From Fimbriiglobus sp. (GTDB lineage Bacteria > Planctomycetota > Planctomycetia > Gemmatales > Gemmataceae), in assembly GCA_022841795.1 (NCBI GenBank), contig JALHQU010000026.1, forward strand, positions 1 to 53,950: DNA of 53,950 nt. The letters are read 5' to 3'. How positions within the stretch are numbered: position 1 is the first letter of the stretch; every line of letters begins with the position of its first letter. This document shows positions 34,235 to 44,089 of this stretch, in pieces. The notes below the pieces were generated by a model. That model was not told the DNA's origin. It was given only the letters and a program-made list of their open reading frames with translations, and searched no databases. Both the position numbers and the translations under genes were made by a program.

Positions 34235-34633
34235 CCGCTTCTTCTCCGCGTCCGTGGCGTTCCGATCCAGGCAGCAACTCCCGTGTTGCGGGTCATGCTT
34301 CGCAGTCACAATAAATCCCCCACTTTGATGAAGTTCACTCAACGATGACACGGTTCGTGTAGTACAAGTTCGCCGGTTCAGGTGCCGCCTTGCGCCGGGG
34401 TTGGGCAAAACAACCGAATTCTCACAGTCCGAATGATCCGGACGTGACGGAGAGTGCGGCCAGAAAATCCGTTGTCCCCGACCGAAGTGGTTGGTACAAC
34501 CGTGGTTCGGTCCGTCCGCCGGCGACAGGTGGAGATGGTAGCCTGCCCGATCCCGGTCGGTCAAACTACGTTGATCCTTGCGGATCGTCGAGGGCGTCCG
34601 CCGGTAAATACCCCCGCCACCAAGGAACCTCTC
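34235..34633. other. 399-nt divergent intergenic region
   Basis: Lies between the receiver-like gene and the isomerase-like gene. It must contain both promoters. The alternative GTG start of the receiver gene (34309) lies at one edge. I see no inverted repeat, no RNA gene and no convincing small gene in it. Confidence 0.6.
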
Positions 34634-35572
34634 ATGGCCAAGGCCCGCATCTCCATCGGCACCTGGGCGTACATCTTCAACCAGACCGAGCCGACGAACG
34701 ACTTCCACGTCATCCTGCACAAGCTGCAAGACCTGGGGTACGACGGGGTGGAACTGGGCAGTTTCGGCCCGCACCCGTCGCCGGTGTCGCACCCGACCAA
34801 GGCCAGCCGGGACAAACTCAAGAAGACAATTGCCGACCACGGTCTCGCCCTGTCCGGCATCGCCGTGGACCTGTGGGCGTTCAAGACGCCCGGCGTGAGC
34901 ATCATGGACGAGATCCCGGCGGCGTACTGCACCGCCTTCCTCGGCTGGTGCAAGTTCGCGGCCGACCTGGACGTGAAGACCATCCGCGTGGACACGGTGC
35001 TGGCGCCGAACTACTTCGACACCGACGACGGCAAGAAGCTCGGGTACCAGGCCGGCATGGACCGGCTGGTGGCGGTGTGGGACAAGTGCAGCAAGATGGC
35101 CGCCGACTTCGGGCTGAACGTGTGCTGGGAGTTCGAACCGGGGTTCGTGTTCAACAAGCCGAGCGAGATCGTGGCCGTGGTGGACGCGGTGAAGGGGAAG
35201 GGGAACCCGAACTTCGGCGTGCTGTACGACACCTGCCATGCGCACATGTGCGCGGCGATTGGCGCGAATCACCAGGGGGAGAAGGAGACGCTGCCCGGCG
35301 GGGCGCTCGACCTGCTCGGCATGCTGAAGGGGAAGATCACCCACGTCCACGTGATCGACAGCGACGGCAGCCTGAACGAGCACAACACGTCCACCCACAA
35401 CCCGTTCGGCACCGGGCACCTGAAGTTCGACCAGTTGTTCCCGGCGCTCCAGGCGGCCGGGGTGCCGAACGACTGGTGGTGCGTGGACCTGTGCTTCTGG
35501 CCGGACGCGTGGCAGGTGACGGCGGACAGCAAGAAGTTCCTGGACGGCATGCGGGCCAAGTACGCCGCCTAA
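34634..35572 (+). CDS. Sugar phosphate isomerase/epimerase-like TIM barrel
   Basis: 312 residues, ATG 34634. AP endonuclease 2/xylose isomerase-like barrel: ISIGTWAYIF, GYDGVELGSFG, CWEFEPGFVF (metal Glu), GVLYDTCHAHM (metal Asp and His), HVHVIDSDGSL and GTGHLKFDQLF. Such proteins epimerise or isomerise keto-sugars or inositol derivatives and in planctomycetes are usually paired with Gfo/Idh oxidoreductases, one of which is 3 kb downstream. The exact substrate is unknown. Confidence 0.88.
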   Translation: MAKARISIGTWAYIFNQTEPTNDFHVILHKLQDLGYDGVELGSFGPHPSPVSHPTKASRDKLKKTIADHGLALSGIAVDLWAFKTPGVSIMDEIPAAYCTAFLGWCKFAADLDVKTIRVDTVLAPNYFDTDDGKKLGYQAGMDRLVAVWDKCSKMAADFGLNVCWEFEPGFVFNKPSEIVAVVDAVKGKGNPNFGVLYDTCHAHMCAAIGANHQGEKETLPGGALDLLGMLKGKITHVHVIDSDGSLNEHNTSTHNPFGTGHLKFDQLFPALQAAGVPNDWWCVDLCFWPDAWQVTADSKKFLDGMRAKYAA

Positions 35573-35576
35573 TGGC

Positions 35577-35646
35577 GAACCCGGCCCGCCAGGGCCGTGG
35601 GTGCGGGTCGGCTGGATCGCACCCACGGCCCTGGCGGGCCGGGTTC
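35577..35646. repeat. Perfect 29-bp inverted repeat
   Basis: Arms 35577-35605 (GAACCCGGCCCGCCAGG...) and 35618-35646 are exact reverse complements with a 12-nt loop. It starts 4 nt after the isomerase stop. Related elements with a 12-nt loop are at 46335-46410 and 52177-52251. Confidence 0.95.
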
Positions 35647-35696
35647 ACCCGAAACCGGCGGATTCACGTCCCGCCGTTCGCCAAGAGGGTTTCCCG

Positions 35697-36359
35697 ATGG
35701 TCGTGAAAACAGCTACCCTCGCTCTTCCCGCCACCGCCGCCGACCTGCACGAGCGGCTGGGGTTCGTGCCGCTCCACCGGATTTGCATGAACCCGCCACC
35801 GGGCACGGCCACGGTGGCGGACGTGATCCGCTTCCTGGAGGGGGACGCCAAGCGGCTGTACGAACTGATCGACGGCACCCTGGTGCAGAAGGCAAACTTC
35901 ACCTACGGCTCGGTGCTGGCTGTGGCAGTCATCTGTCGTATCGGCAACTTCGTTGAACAGCGGAATCTCGGGTTAATGGCCGGTCCGGACTGCCCGTACC
36001 GCGTTCCTTGTGGCAACATCTGGCTCCCCGACGTCAGTTTCATCCCGTGGTCGGAGTTACCGGACGAGGAGTTGCCGACCGACGCGGTCTGGGGTGTCGT
36101 ACCGGCACTGGCCGTCGAGGTACTCAGCCCATCCAACACTGCCGCCGAGATCGACCGCAAGATCGCCGAACTCTTCGAATTGGGCACGAAGCTGATTTGG
36201 GTGATTGACCCGCCGACCGAGTCGGCGGCGGTGTACGTCCCCGGCAAGAAGCCGAAACGGGTCGGCCCCGGCGACGTGCTGGAAGGCGGGCGGGTGCTGC
36301 CCGGCTTTCGCCTACCGCTGTCCGACCTGTTCGCCGCCACCCGGCGGCGGAAGAAGTAA
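35697..36359 (+). CDS. Uma2-family putative restriction endonuclease
   Basis: 220 residues, ATG 35697 with GAGGG upstream. PD-(D/E)XK-fold of the Uma2/DUF820 group: LYELIDGTLVQKA, WLPDVSFIPWSE (Asp), ALAVEVLSPSN (E-x-L), IDRKIAELFELGTKLIWVID (Lys and Trp), and PGFRLPLSDLFA at the end. These genes are multicopy in Gemmata-like planctomycetes and cyanobacteria; in-vivo role is unknown. A second member is at 39943. Confidence 0.92.
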   Translation: MVVKTATLALPATAADLHERLGFVPLHRICMNPPPGTATVADVIRFLEGDAKRLYELIDGTLVQKANFTYGSVLAVAVICRIGNFVEQRNLGLMAGPDCPYRVPCGNIWLPDVSFIPWSELPDEELPTDAVWGVVPALAVEVLSPSNTAAEIDRKIAELFELGTKLIWVIDPPTESAAVYVPGKKPKRVGPGDVLEGGRVLPGFRLPLSDLFAATRRRKK

Positions 36360-36372
36360 CGGAGACTGCCCC

Positions 36373-37299
36373 ATGCACCGGCTGGCCTGTTCGGGTCTCG
36401 TCGTCCTCCTCTGTGCCCTCCGCGCTCTCGGCGGTGAACCGACTCTGGAACAACGGATCAAGCCGATCACCGACGCCCACAAGGGCAAGGTGGCGGTGGC
36501 GGTGAAGAACCTGTCCACCGGGGAGGCGTACGCGCTGAACGCCGACGAGGTGATGGAGACGGCCAGCCTGATCAAGCTGGCGGTGATGATCGAGACGTAC
36601 CGGCAGGCGGACGACAAGAAGATCGACCTGGGCAAGACCCTCACGCTGACGAAGGACGACAAGGTGCCCGGCGCCGGCATCCTGACGCAACACTTCTCCG
36701 ACGGCGCCACCTTCCCGCTTCGCGACGCCGTCCGCCTGATGATCGTGTACAGCGACAACACCGCCACCAACCTGGTACTCGACCAGATCGGCATCAAGAG
36801 CGTGAACGAGACCACGAAGACGCTCGGTGTGCCCGAGACGCGGATCAACTCGAAGGTGTACAAGCGGAGCACATCGTCCGTGGACTTGGCCCGGTCGGAG
36901 AAGTACCAGCTCGGATCCACGTCGGCGAACGAAACGCTCAAGCTGCTGGAGTTGATCCACACCGGCAAGGCGGCGTCGGCCGAGGCGTGTAAGACGATGC
37001 TCGGGCACCTGGAGAAGAACGACGACAAGGAGATGCTCGTCCGGCACCTGCCCGAGGGCACGACAGTCGCCCACAAGACCGGGGCCACGAACCGGGTGCG
37101 GACCGACGCCGGTATCATCCACATTCCTGATCCGACGCACACGCCGAAGGAGAAGGAGGCGAAGCGGACGATCCCGGTGGCGGTGTGCGTGCTGACGAAC
37201 GAGAACGACGACCAGCGGTGGGTGCTCGACAACCAGGGGCAGGCGACCATCGCCGCCATCGGCCGGGCGGTGTACGACCACTACGCCGGGAAGAAGTGA
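36373..37299 (+). CDS. Secreted class A beta-lactamase-like serine hydrolase
   Basis: 308 residues. Signal peptide MHRLACSGLVVLLCALRALG. The catalytic set of class A enzymes can be read: SLIK (S65-x-x-K68), SDN (127-129), E-T-R-I-N at 155-159 in the place of E166-x-x-x-N170, and KTG (235-237). Family proteins hydrolyse beta-lactams, or related D-Ala-peptides. The core similarity is clear, but residues around K-T-G-A differ from clinical enzymes, so it may be an ancestral-type or cell-wall enzyme. Follows Uma2 by 13 nt. Confidence 0.85.
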   Translation: MHRLACSGLVVLLCALRALGGEPTLEQRIKPITDAHKGKVAVAVKNLSTGEAYALNADEVMETASLIKLAVMIETYRQADDKKIDLGKTLTLTKDDKVPGAGILTQHFSDGATFPLRDAVRLMIVYSDNTATNLVLDQIGIKSVNETTKTLGVPETRINSKVYKRSTSSVDLARSEKYQLGSTSANETLKLLELIHTGKAASAEACKTMLGHLEKNDDKEMLVRHLPEGTTVAHKTGATNRVRTDAGIIHIPDPTHTPKEKEAKRTIPVAVCVLTNENDDQRWVLDNQGQATIAAIGRAVYDHYAGKK

Positions 37300-37308
37300 G
37301 CGACCCGG

Positions 37309-38601
37309 TCACTTCTTTCCGGTGCTCGGCTTGTGTTCCCCGTCCGGCCGGTCCAGCCCGAGCAGTTTCGGGTCGGTGGACCCGCGGCCGTCGGGGATTT
37401 CGGGGATCGGCCGGTCACTGAACCACTGGCCGTCCGCGTCGGCGGCGTCCAGGTTCGGGCTGGCGTACACGGCGGTCATCCACACCACCGACTCGGCCCG
37501 CACCCGCCCGCCGTCGGTGTGAATCACGAACGGGATGGCGTAGTGCGGCATGAAGAGCGTCGGGCCGCTCGTCGGCTTCGGGAGCAGGCCCAGGTACCAC
37601 ACCCCGCGAAGACTTTGGTGCCCGCCCCCGGCGGGCGTGCCGATCACCCCTTCCGCCGACCAATCGGATCCATCCCGAACCGTCTTCAGCGGCACCAGCC
37701 CGTCTGCCGTCTGCCCGCTCGCCAGCACGACCACCGCGAAGCGGTCGGGCGTGAAGAATCCGGCCGACGTGTTCGGCGCGCGGGTGATATCACACCGCAC
37801 CCGCAGCTCCTGACCCGTCACGATGTCGCCGGGACTCACCGCCCGCCCGTCGGCCGTCACCACCGACACTCGGAACGTGGCGGTGAGGTAGTTCCCGCCG
37901 TTGAACAGCTTCTCGCTCCGCTCGTCGTTCCCGCGGTAGTAGGTGTTGGACAGCCCGCGGGGCAGGGCGTGCAACCCGTGCGGCCACGAATACCCGACGA
38001 GGTACTTCCCGGCGGTCACATGGCCGGGGGTGTGGTCCACACTGCCGGCTGTCGCCACTTGTGAACCCGGAGCGACGTGGTGGCGGGTGTTCCACAGCGT
38101 CAGCCCGAACTGGCCACAGACGGTGGCGAGAGCGAGGACGACGAGCGTGGTCGGCCGCAGGAATGCCGAACAGATGTAGACCACCCGTGACTTCACCCCC
38201 GACCGTCGCGCCCGCCGCACCGTCCGAATCGCAATCAGCGTCAACACGAGCATTCCGATGCCGCCGCCGATCAGCACCGGGTACTCGACCAGGCGATCGA
38301 AGCCGGCCACCATCGGGACCAGCCAGCGGAGCGATTCGTCGGACGAAACCGGCGGCTGGTCGGGGCTGTTCGTCGTGTACTTGGCCGGCTCCGCCCGGAA
38401 CAGTTGCACGCACCGCTCGCAGCAGAAGTACACCCGGCGCCCGTCGTGGTCGCACCACCACTCCTCGCTCGCCGGCTGGTCCGGCATGACCGGGCACATG
38501 CGGTTCACCGGCTGAGCCGTGTTCGCATCGGGCGGGGCGGCAACGACCGCGGGGGCGAGTACCGCCGTCATCAGTATCCAGTGTGCGGCGGGCCGGAGCA
38601 T
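37309..38601 (-). CDS. Membrane protein with TRASH/YHS-like metal-binding Cys cluster
   Basis: 430 residues, ATG 38601 with signal peptide MLRPAAHWILMTAVLAPAVV. Residues 34-75 hold C36 P-V-M, C50, C60-C61-x-x-C64 and AEPAKY, as in YHS or TRASH metal-binding domains that detect copper, mercury or other soft metals. Two membrane helices follow (about 100-125 and 135-165). The C-terminal 250 residues (VTAGKYLVGYSWPHGLHALP, FTPDRFAVVVLASGQTADGL) are extracytoplasmic without known family. Likely role is metal sensing or handling at the envelope. Confidence 0.72.
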   Translation of the reverse strand: MLRPAAHWILMTAVLAPAVVAAPPDANTAQPVNRMCPVMPDQPASEEWWCDHDGRRVYFCCERCVQLFRAEPAKYTTNSPDQPPVSSDESLRWLVPMVAGFDRLVEYPVLIGGGIGMLVLTLIAIRTVRRARRSGVKSRVVYICSAFLRPTTLVVLALATVCGQFGLTLWNTRHHVAPGSQVATAGSVDHTPGHVTAGKYLVGYSWPHGLHALPRGLSNTYYRGNDERSEKLFNGGNYLTATFRVSVVTADGRAVSPGDIVTGQELRVRCDITRAPNTSAGFFTPDRFAVVVLASGQTADGLVPLKTVRDGSDWSAEGVIGTPAGGGHQSLRGVWYLGLLPKPTSGPTLFMPHYAIPFVIHTDGGRVRAESVVWMTAVYASPNLDAADADGQWFSDRPIPEIPDGRGSTDPKLLGLDRPDGEHKPSTGKK

Positions 38602-38741
38602 GACGGCGAACCCGGCGGGGGACGGTACAGGAAAGGTATCGCCGGACGGATGGTCGGTCCGCCGCCGCGTCGGTATTCTGTGGATCAACTTCCGGCGACC
38701 CGTGCGGTCGTCTCGCTTCGTCCCTCTCCGGGTTCCCACCG

Positions 38742-39893
38742 ATGGCGAAAAAACCGTTCCGCGTCGGCATGATCGGGTACGGGTTCATGGGCCGCGCCCA
38801 CACGAACGCGTACAAGCAGGTCGGCCAGTTCTTCCCGTCCGAACACCAGGTGGTGCTGAAGGCGGCGTGCGCCCGCAACGAAGCCGAGATCAAGAAGTTC
38901 GCCGACCAGTGGGGGTACGAGAGCACCGAGACGGACTGGCGGAAGCTGGTGGAACGCAAGGACATCGACGCGGTGGACATCTGCGTGCCGAACAACCTGC
39001 ACGCCGAGATCGCCCTTGCCGCCGCCGCCAACGGCAAGGCCATCCTGTGCGAGAAGCCGTTGGCGATGAACGCCGCCGAGGGGCGAAAGATGGTCGAGGC
39101 GGTGGAGCGGGCGAAGGTGCCGAACATCGTCTGGTACAACTACCGCCGCATCCCGGCCGTGTCGCTGGCGAAGAAGCTGATCGACGAGGGGCGGCTGGGC
39201 AAGGTGTTCCACTACCGGGCCAAGTTCCTGCAAGACTGGACGATCAAGTCCGACCTGCCGCAGGGCGGGCAGGGGCTGTGGCGGCTGGACATCGCCGCGG
39301 CCGGCGCCGGGGTGTCCGGCGACCTGCTCGCCCACTGCATCGATACGGCGGTGTGGATGAACGGCGGGATGGACAGCCTGTGCGCGATGACCGAGACGTT
39401 CGTGAAGGAGCGGATGCACAACCTGACGGGGAAGGTGGAGAAGGTGGGCATCGACGACGCCTGCACCTTCTTCGGCAAGTTCGCCAACGGGTCGCTCGCC
39501 AACTTCGAGAGCACCCGGTACGCCCGCGGGCATAAGGCGCTGTACACGCTGGAGATCAACGGCGAGAACATGAGCCTGTTCTGGGACCTGCACGACCTGC
39601 ACCGGCTACAGGTGTTCGACTACAAGGACGACGGCCCGATCCGCGGGTGGAAGTCCGTCCACGTCACGGACAACAGCCCGGACCACCCGTATATGGCGAA
39701 CTGGTGGGTGCCAGGATTGGCGATCGGGTACGACAGCAGCTTCACGCACCAGGTGGCCGACTTCCTGGCCGGGCTGAGCAGCGGCCGGCCGGCCGGCCCG
39801 ACGTTCCGCGACGCCCTGGAAACGCAACTCATCCTCGACGCCATCCTCGACTCGGCGAAGAGCAAGCAGTGGGTGAACGTGGGCAAGGTGTAA
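38742..39893 (+). CDS. Gfo/Idh/MocA family NAD-dependent oxidoreductase
   Basis: 383 residues. N-terminal Rossmann fold [34 protein letters not shown], then the catalytic LCEKPLAM (Glu-Lys-Pro) motif and the second domain with [20 protein letters not shown]. The fold acts on sugars or inositols; planctomycetes carry dozens. Substrate unknown. Forms a likely functional pair with the barrel protein at 34634 although separated by four genes. Confidence 0.93.
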   Translation: MAKKPFRVGMIGYGFMGRAHTNAYKQVGQFFPSEHQVVLKAACARNEAEIKKFADQWGYESTETDWRKLVERKDIDAVDICVPNNLHAEIALAAAANGKAILCEKPLAMNAAEGRKMVEAVERAKVPNIVWYNYRRIPAVSLAKKLIDEGRLGKVFHYRAKFLQDWTIKSDLPQGGQGLWRLDIAAAGAGVSGDLLAHCIDTAVWMNGGMDSLCAMTETFVKERMHNLTGKVEKVGIDDACTFFGKFANGSLANFESTRYARGHKALYTLEINGENMSLFWDLHDLHRLQVFDYKDDGPIRGWKSVHVTDNSPDHPYMANWWVPGLAIGYDSSFTHQVADFLAGLSSGRPAGPTFRDALETQLILDAILDSAKSKQWVNVGKV

Positions 39894-39942
39894 GTGACAC
39901 ACCCCGCTCGCCGGCGCGGGCGGGATTCCGGAGGGACCAGCG

Positions 39943-40500
39943 ATGGCAACCGTTGCGACCAAACCGCTCACCGCCGAAGAGTTTTTCCAGGCGGCCGAGC
40001 CGCGTGACGGGATGACATACGAACTCGTTCGCGGGGAGATCGAAGCGATGCCCGGCCCCGGACTGCGACACGGCGAGGTTCAAGGCAACACGTTCATGGT
40101 GATCAAACTGTTCCTCAAGCAGAACCGCGTCGGCCGCGTGTTCACCGAAAGCGGGGCGATCACCGAACGCAATCCGGACACCGTCCGCGGGCCGGACGTG
40201 AGCTACTACAGCAAGGAGAACCTGCCGCTCGACAAGGAGGTGGTCGGCTATCACGATCAGCCGCCGGACCTGTGCGTCGAGATCGTCTCCCCGTCCAACT
40301 CGATGCGGAAGCTGAAGGACAAGGCGAAGGAGTATCTGTTCGCCGGGGTGCGGCTGGTGTGGGTGATCGACCCGGAGGACAAGTCGGTGACGGTCATCAC
40401 CGACCCGCTGGAGTCCCGCACGCTGGAGACCGGCGCGACCCTCGACGGCGGGGCGGTGCTGTCCGGATTCTCGTGCCGCGTGTCCGATCTGTTCGGCTGA
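39943..40500 (+). CDS. Uma2-family putative restriction endonuclease
   Basis: 185 residues, ATG 39943. TYELVRGEIEAMPGPGLRH, VRGPDVSYYSKEN (Asp), DLCVEIVSPSNS (E-x-V), LKDKAKEYLFAGVRLVWVID (Lys) are the PD-(D/E)XK landmarks, with SGFSCRVSDLFG at the end. It is a paralogue of the gene at 35697, but only about a third of residues look alike. Follows the oxidoreductase by 49 nt. Confidence 0.93.
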   Translation: MATVATKPLTAEEFFQAAEPRDGMTYELVRGEIEAMPGPGLRHGEVQGNTFMVIKLFLKQNRVGRVFTESGAITERNPDTVRGPDVSYYSKENLPLDKEVVGYHDQPPDLCVEIVSPSNSMRKLKDKAKEYLFAGVRLVWVIDPEDKSVTVITDPLESRTLETGATLDGGAVLSGFSCRVSDLFG

Positions 40501-40586
40501 CCGCAAATCGCCCTCGACAGCCCGTTCGGCGGGGGCGTACACTTCCCACTCACCCGGATGCCTCACCGGCGACAGGACGTCGCGTC

Positions 40587-41723
40587 ATGCACGTTGTTCA
40601 CCTGACGGCCAGCACCCTGTTCGGCGGCCCGGAGCGGCAGATGCTCGGGCTGGGCCGGCACCTGCCGCCGCGGTTCCGCAGCACCTACGGGTCGTTCCCC
40701 GAGGGCGGGCGGTGCGAGCCGTTCCTGGCCGAGGCCCACGCCGCCGGTTTCCCCACCGTCCGCCTCGCCGCCGACACCCCGGACGTGCCGGGGGCGCTCG
40801 ACGAACTCACCCGGCTGCTCCGTGACACCGCGGCCGACGTGCTGGTGGGCCACACGTTCAAGCCGAACGTGCTCGGTCGGCTGGCCGCCCGGCGGGTCGG
40901 CATCCCGGTCGTCACCGTCTCCCGCGGGTGGACGTGGGAGAGCCTGAAGGTGCGGGTGTACGAGACCATCGACCGGGTGAACTTGCGGTTCGTGGATCAC
41001 GTGGTGGCGGTGTCGAGCGGGCAGGCCGAGCGAGTGCGGCGGTGCGGGGTGCCCTCCACCCGGCTGAGCGTCATCCGCAACGCCGCCCGCCTCGCCGCGT
41101 TCGCTGACCCGGACCCGGCGTACCGCGACCGGCTCCGCGGCTTGTTCCCCGCTGACACCCCGGTGTCACACGTCGTGCTGGCGGCCGGGCGGCTCAGCCC
41201 GGAGAAGGGGTTCGACGTGCTGGTGGAAGCGGCGGCGGAGGTGCTGCGAATCCACCCGACCGCCGGGTTCGTGCTGTTCGGCGAGGGCGGCGAGCGGGCC
41301 AAGCTCGAAGCCCGCGTCGCCGAACTCGGCCTCGCCGCCCTGTTCCGGATGCCCGGCCACTCCGCCGACCTCGACCGCTACCTACCGTGGGCGGACGTGG
41401 TGGTGCTGCCGTCGTTCACCGAAGGGTTGCCGAACGTGGCGCTCGAAGCCAGCGCCGCCGGGGTGCCGGTGGTGGCCACGGCCGTCGGCGGCACGCCGGA
41501 ATTGGTGGCCGACGGCGAATCTGGGTTCCTGGTGCCGAGCGGTCAGCCGGACGTGATCGCGGAGCGGGTGAGCCGACTACTGGCCGACGAGCCATTGCGG
41601 AAGCGACTCGGCACCGCCGGCCGCGAGCGGATGCGGCGGGAGTTCTCGTTCGAGGCGCAAGCCGAGCGGTACGCGGAGTTGTTCGACCGGCTGGCGGGCC
41701 GGGCGGTGCGGAGGGCGGGGTGA
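40587..41723 (+). CDS. GT4-type glycosyltransferase
   Basis: 378 residues, ATG 40587. GT-B retaining glycosyltransferase (family GT4): STLFGGPERQMLGLGRHLP start, LAAGRLSPEKGFDVLVEAAA, LPSFTEGLPNVALEASAAGV with the E-x7-E catalytic pattern and GGTPELVADGESGFLVP. It transfers sugars to extracellular glycans or glycolipids, nucleotide-sugar donor unknown. The next gene, separated by a palindrome, is a second member, suggesting a polysaccharide assembly pair. Confidence 0.93.
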   Translation: MHVVHLTASTLFGGPERQMLGLGRHLPPRFRSTYGSFPEGGRCEPFLAEAHAAGFPTVRLAADTPDVPGALDELTRLLRDTAADVLVGHTFKPNVLGRLAARRVGIPVVTVSRGWTWESLKVRVYETIDRVNLRFVDHVVAVSSGQAERVRRCGVPSTRLSVIRNAARLAAFADPDPAYRDRLRGLFPADTPVSHVVLAAGRLSPEKGFDVLVEAAAEVLRIHPTAGFVLFGEGGERAKLEARVAELGLAALFRMPGHSADLDRYLPWADVVVLPSFTEGLPNVALEASAAGVPVVATAVGGTPELVADGESGFLVPSGQPDVIAERVSRLLADEPLRKRLGTAGRERMRREFSFEAQAERYAELFDRLAGRAVRRAG

Positions 41724-41736
41724 GATGCAGACAACT

Positions 41737-41841
41737 AGACCCCACCCCCCGGCCCCCTCCCCGAACCGGAGAGGGGGAGAAGAACAGAAGCCCTCTTTCT
41801 CCCCCTCTCCGGTTCGGGGAGGGGGCCGGGGGGTGGGGTCT
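41737..41841. repeat. Perfect 45-bp inverted repeat before the second glycosyltransferase
   Basis: Arms 41737-41781 and 41797-41841 are exact reverse complements with a 15-nt loop (first arm begins AGACCCCACCCCCC). It begins 13 nt after the stop codon of the first glycosyltransferase and ends 3 nt before the likely ATG of the second. An ATG at 41725 is also in frame and would translate the whole element as an N-terminal extension of 40 residues. Related: 49554-49718. Confidence 0.95.
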
Positions 41842-41844
41842 CGG

Positions 41845-42975
41845 ATGCAACCTATCCGCGTCTCCTACCTGATCGACGACCTGAGCCGGGCCGGGACGGA
41901 GTCGCAGCTGCTCGCCCTCATCCGCTCCCTGGACCGTACCCGGTTCGAGCCATCGCTGGTGTTGCTGAACGGGGGCGGGGAGTTGTCCCGTTCGTTGGAA
42001 CCGGCGGATTGCCTGGTGCTGCGGCTGGGCGTCACCCGGCTGGTCGGTGTCAAGGCAGTGTCAGCGGCGCGGCGGCTGTGGTCGTTCTGGCGAGCCACGA
42101 AGCCGGACATCGCCCAGATCTACTTCAACGACTCGTCGTACTTCGGCGTGCCGGTGGCGAAGCTGGCCGGGGTGCGGCGGGTCGTCCGCGTGCGGAACAA
42201 CCTGGGCTACTGGCAGACGCGGAAGCACTGCTGGCTCGGGCGGGTGATCCGGCCGGCGGTGGATGCGTACCTGACGAACTCGGAGCTGGGCCGCGACGCG
42301 ATCCGGACGACGGAGCGGGTGCGGGCCGAGCGGGTGACGGTGATCGAGAACGGGGTGGATCTGGAGCGGTACGATCGGACAGGGTGGGTCACTCTCTCCG
42401 AGAGTGACTCCGGAACCGACTCTCGGAGAGAGTCGGCCACCCGAAAGGTGGGTTGCGTCGCCAACCTCCGCGCCGTGAAGAACATCGACGGGCTGATGCG
42501 GGCGGCGAAGCTCGTCCTCGGCCGCTTCCCCGGCGTGGTGTTCGAGGTGGCAGGGGAAGGGGAACAACGGGCGGCGCTCGAATCCCTGCACCGCGAACTC
42601 GGACTCGGCGAGCGGTTCGTCCTCCGCGGGGCGACCGCCGACGTGCCGGCGTTCCTGCGGGCGGTGGATGTCGCCGTGCTGCCGTCGCACTCCGAAGGGA
42701 TGTCCAACGCGGTGCTGGAGTACATGGCGGCGGGGCGGGCGGTGGTGGCGACGGACGTGGGGGCGAACGCCCGGCTGATCGACCACGGCGTGTCCGGGCT
42801 GATCGTGCCGCCGAAGGATGAACCGGCCCTGGCGTCCGCGATCGGGAAGCTGATCGAAGACCCGCACCTCGCATCCCGCTTCGGGCGTGAAGCTCGCCGG
42901 AGGGTTGAACGCGACCACAGCCGTGAGGCGATGGTGGCCCGGTTCGAGGCGTTCTACCGCCGGCTGGTACAATAG
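41845..42975 (+). CDS. GT4-type glycosyltransferase carrying a palindromic insert
   Basis: 376 residues from ATG 41845. GT-B retaining glycosyltransferase with VSYLIDDLSRAGTESQLLAL, VGCVANLRAVKNIDGLMRAA (donor domain start), LPSHSEGMSNAVLEYMAAGR with the family Glu pattern. Residues 180-201 (GWVTLSESDSGTDSRRESAT...) are encoded by an in-frame inverted repeat, at the junction of the two domains, a surface linker in GT-B enzymes. The frame is kept, so activity may be retained. Start choice is uncertain: the palindrome just upstream leaves no ribosome-binding site, and ATG 41725 is in frame. Confidence 0.9.
   Translation: MQPIRVSYLIDDLSRAGTESQLLALIRSLDRTRFEPSLVLLNGGGELSRSLEPADCLVLRLGVTRLVGVKAVSAARRLWSFWRATKPDIAQIYFNDSSYFGVPVAKLAGVRRVVRVRNNLGYWQTRKHCWLGRVIRPAVDAYLTNSELGRDAIRTTERVRAERVTVIENGVDLERYDRTGWVTLSESDSGTDSRRESATRKVGCVANLRAVKNIDGLMRAAKLVLGRFPGVVFEVAGEGEQRAALESLHRELGLGERFVLRGATADVPAFLRAVDVAVLPSHSEGMSNAVLEYMAAGRAVVATDVGANARLIDHGVSGLIVPPKDEPALASAIGKLIEDPHLASRFGREARRRVERDHSREAMVARFEAFYRRLVQ
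42382..42442. repeat. Inverted repeat inside the glycosyltransferase coding sequence
   Basis: Arms 42382-42406 (GGGTGGGTCACTCTCTCCGA...) and 42418-42442 pair with four mismatches and an 11-nt loop. The core CTCTCTCCGAGAG and the outer GGGTGG/CCACCC are shared with the intergenic element 26295-26359. It codes for an extra 20 or so residues in frame. Confidence 0.85.
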
Positions 42976-43008
42976 TCGCGTCGCCGCCCGCACCCACGCC
43001 GCACCGCC

Positions 43009-44034
<1,026 letters not shown>

Positions 44035-44089
44035 GCCGCTGGCGGCCGTGTGGTATTCTCCGGCTACCGATTCCCAGCGAACCAGGTTG

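Noticed and set aside
35697-40500. Uma2 genes as an active restriction-modification system
   Set aside because: No methyltransferase or specificity gene is near; only family membership can be stated.
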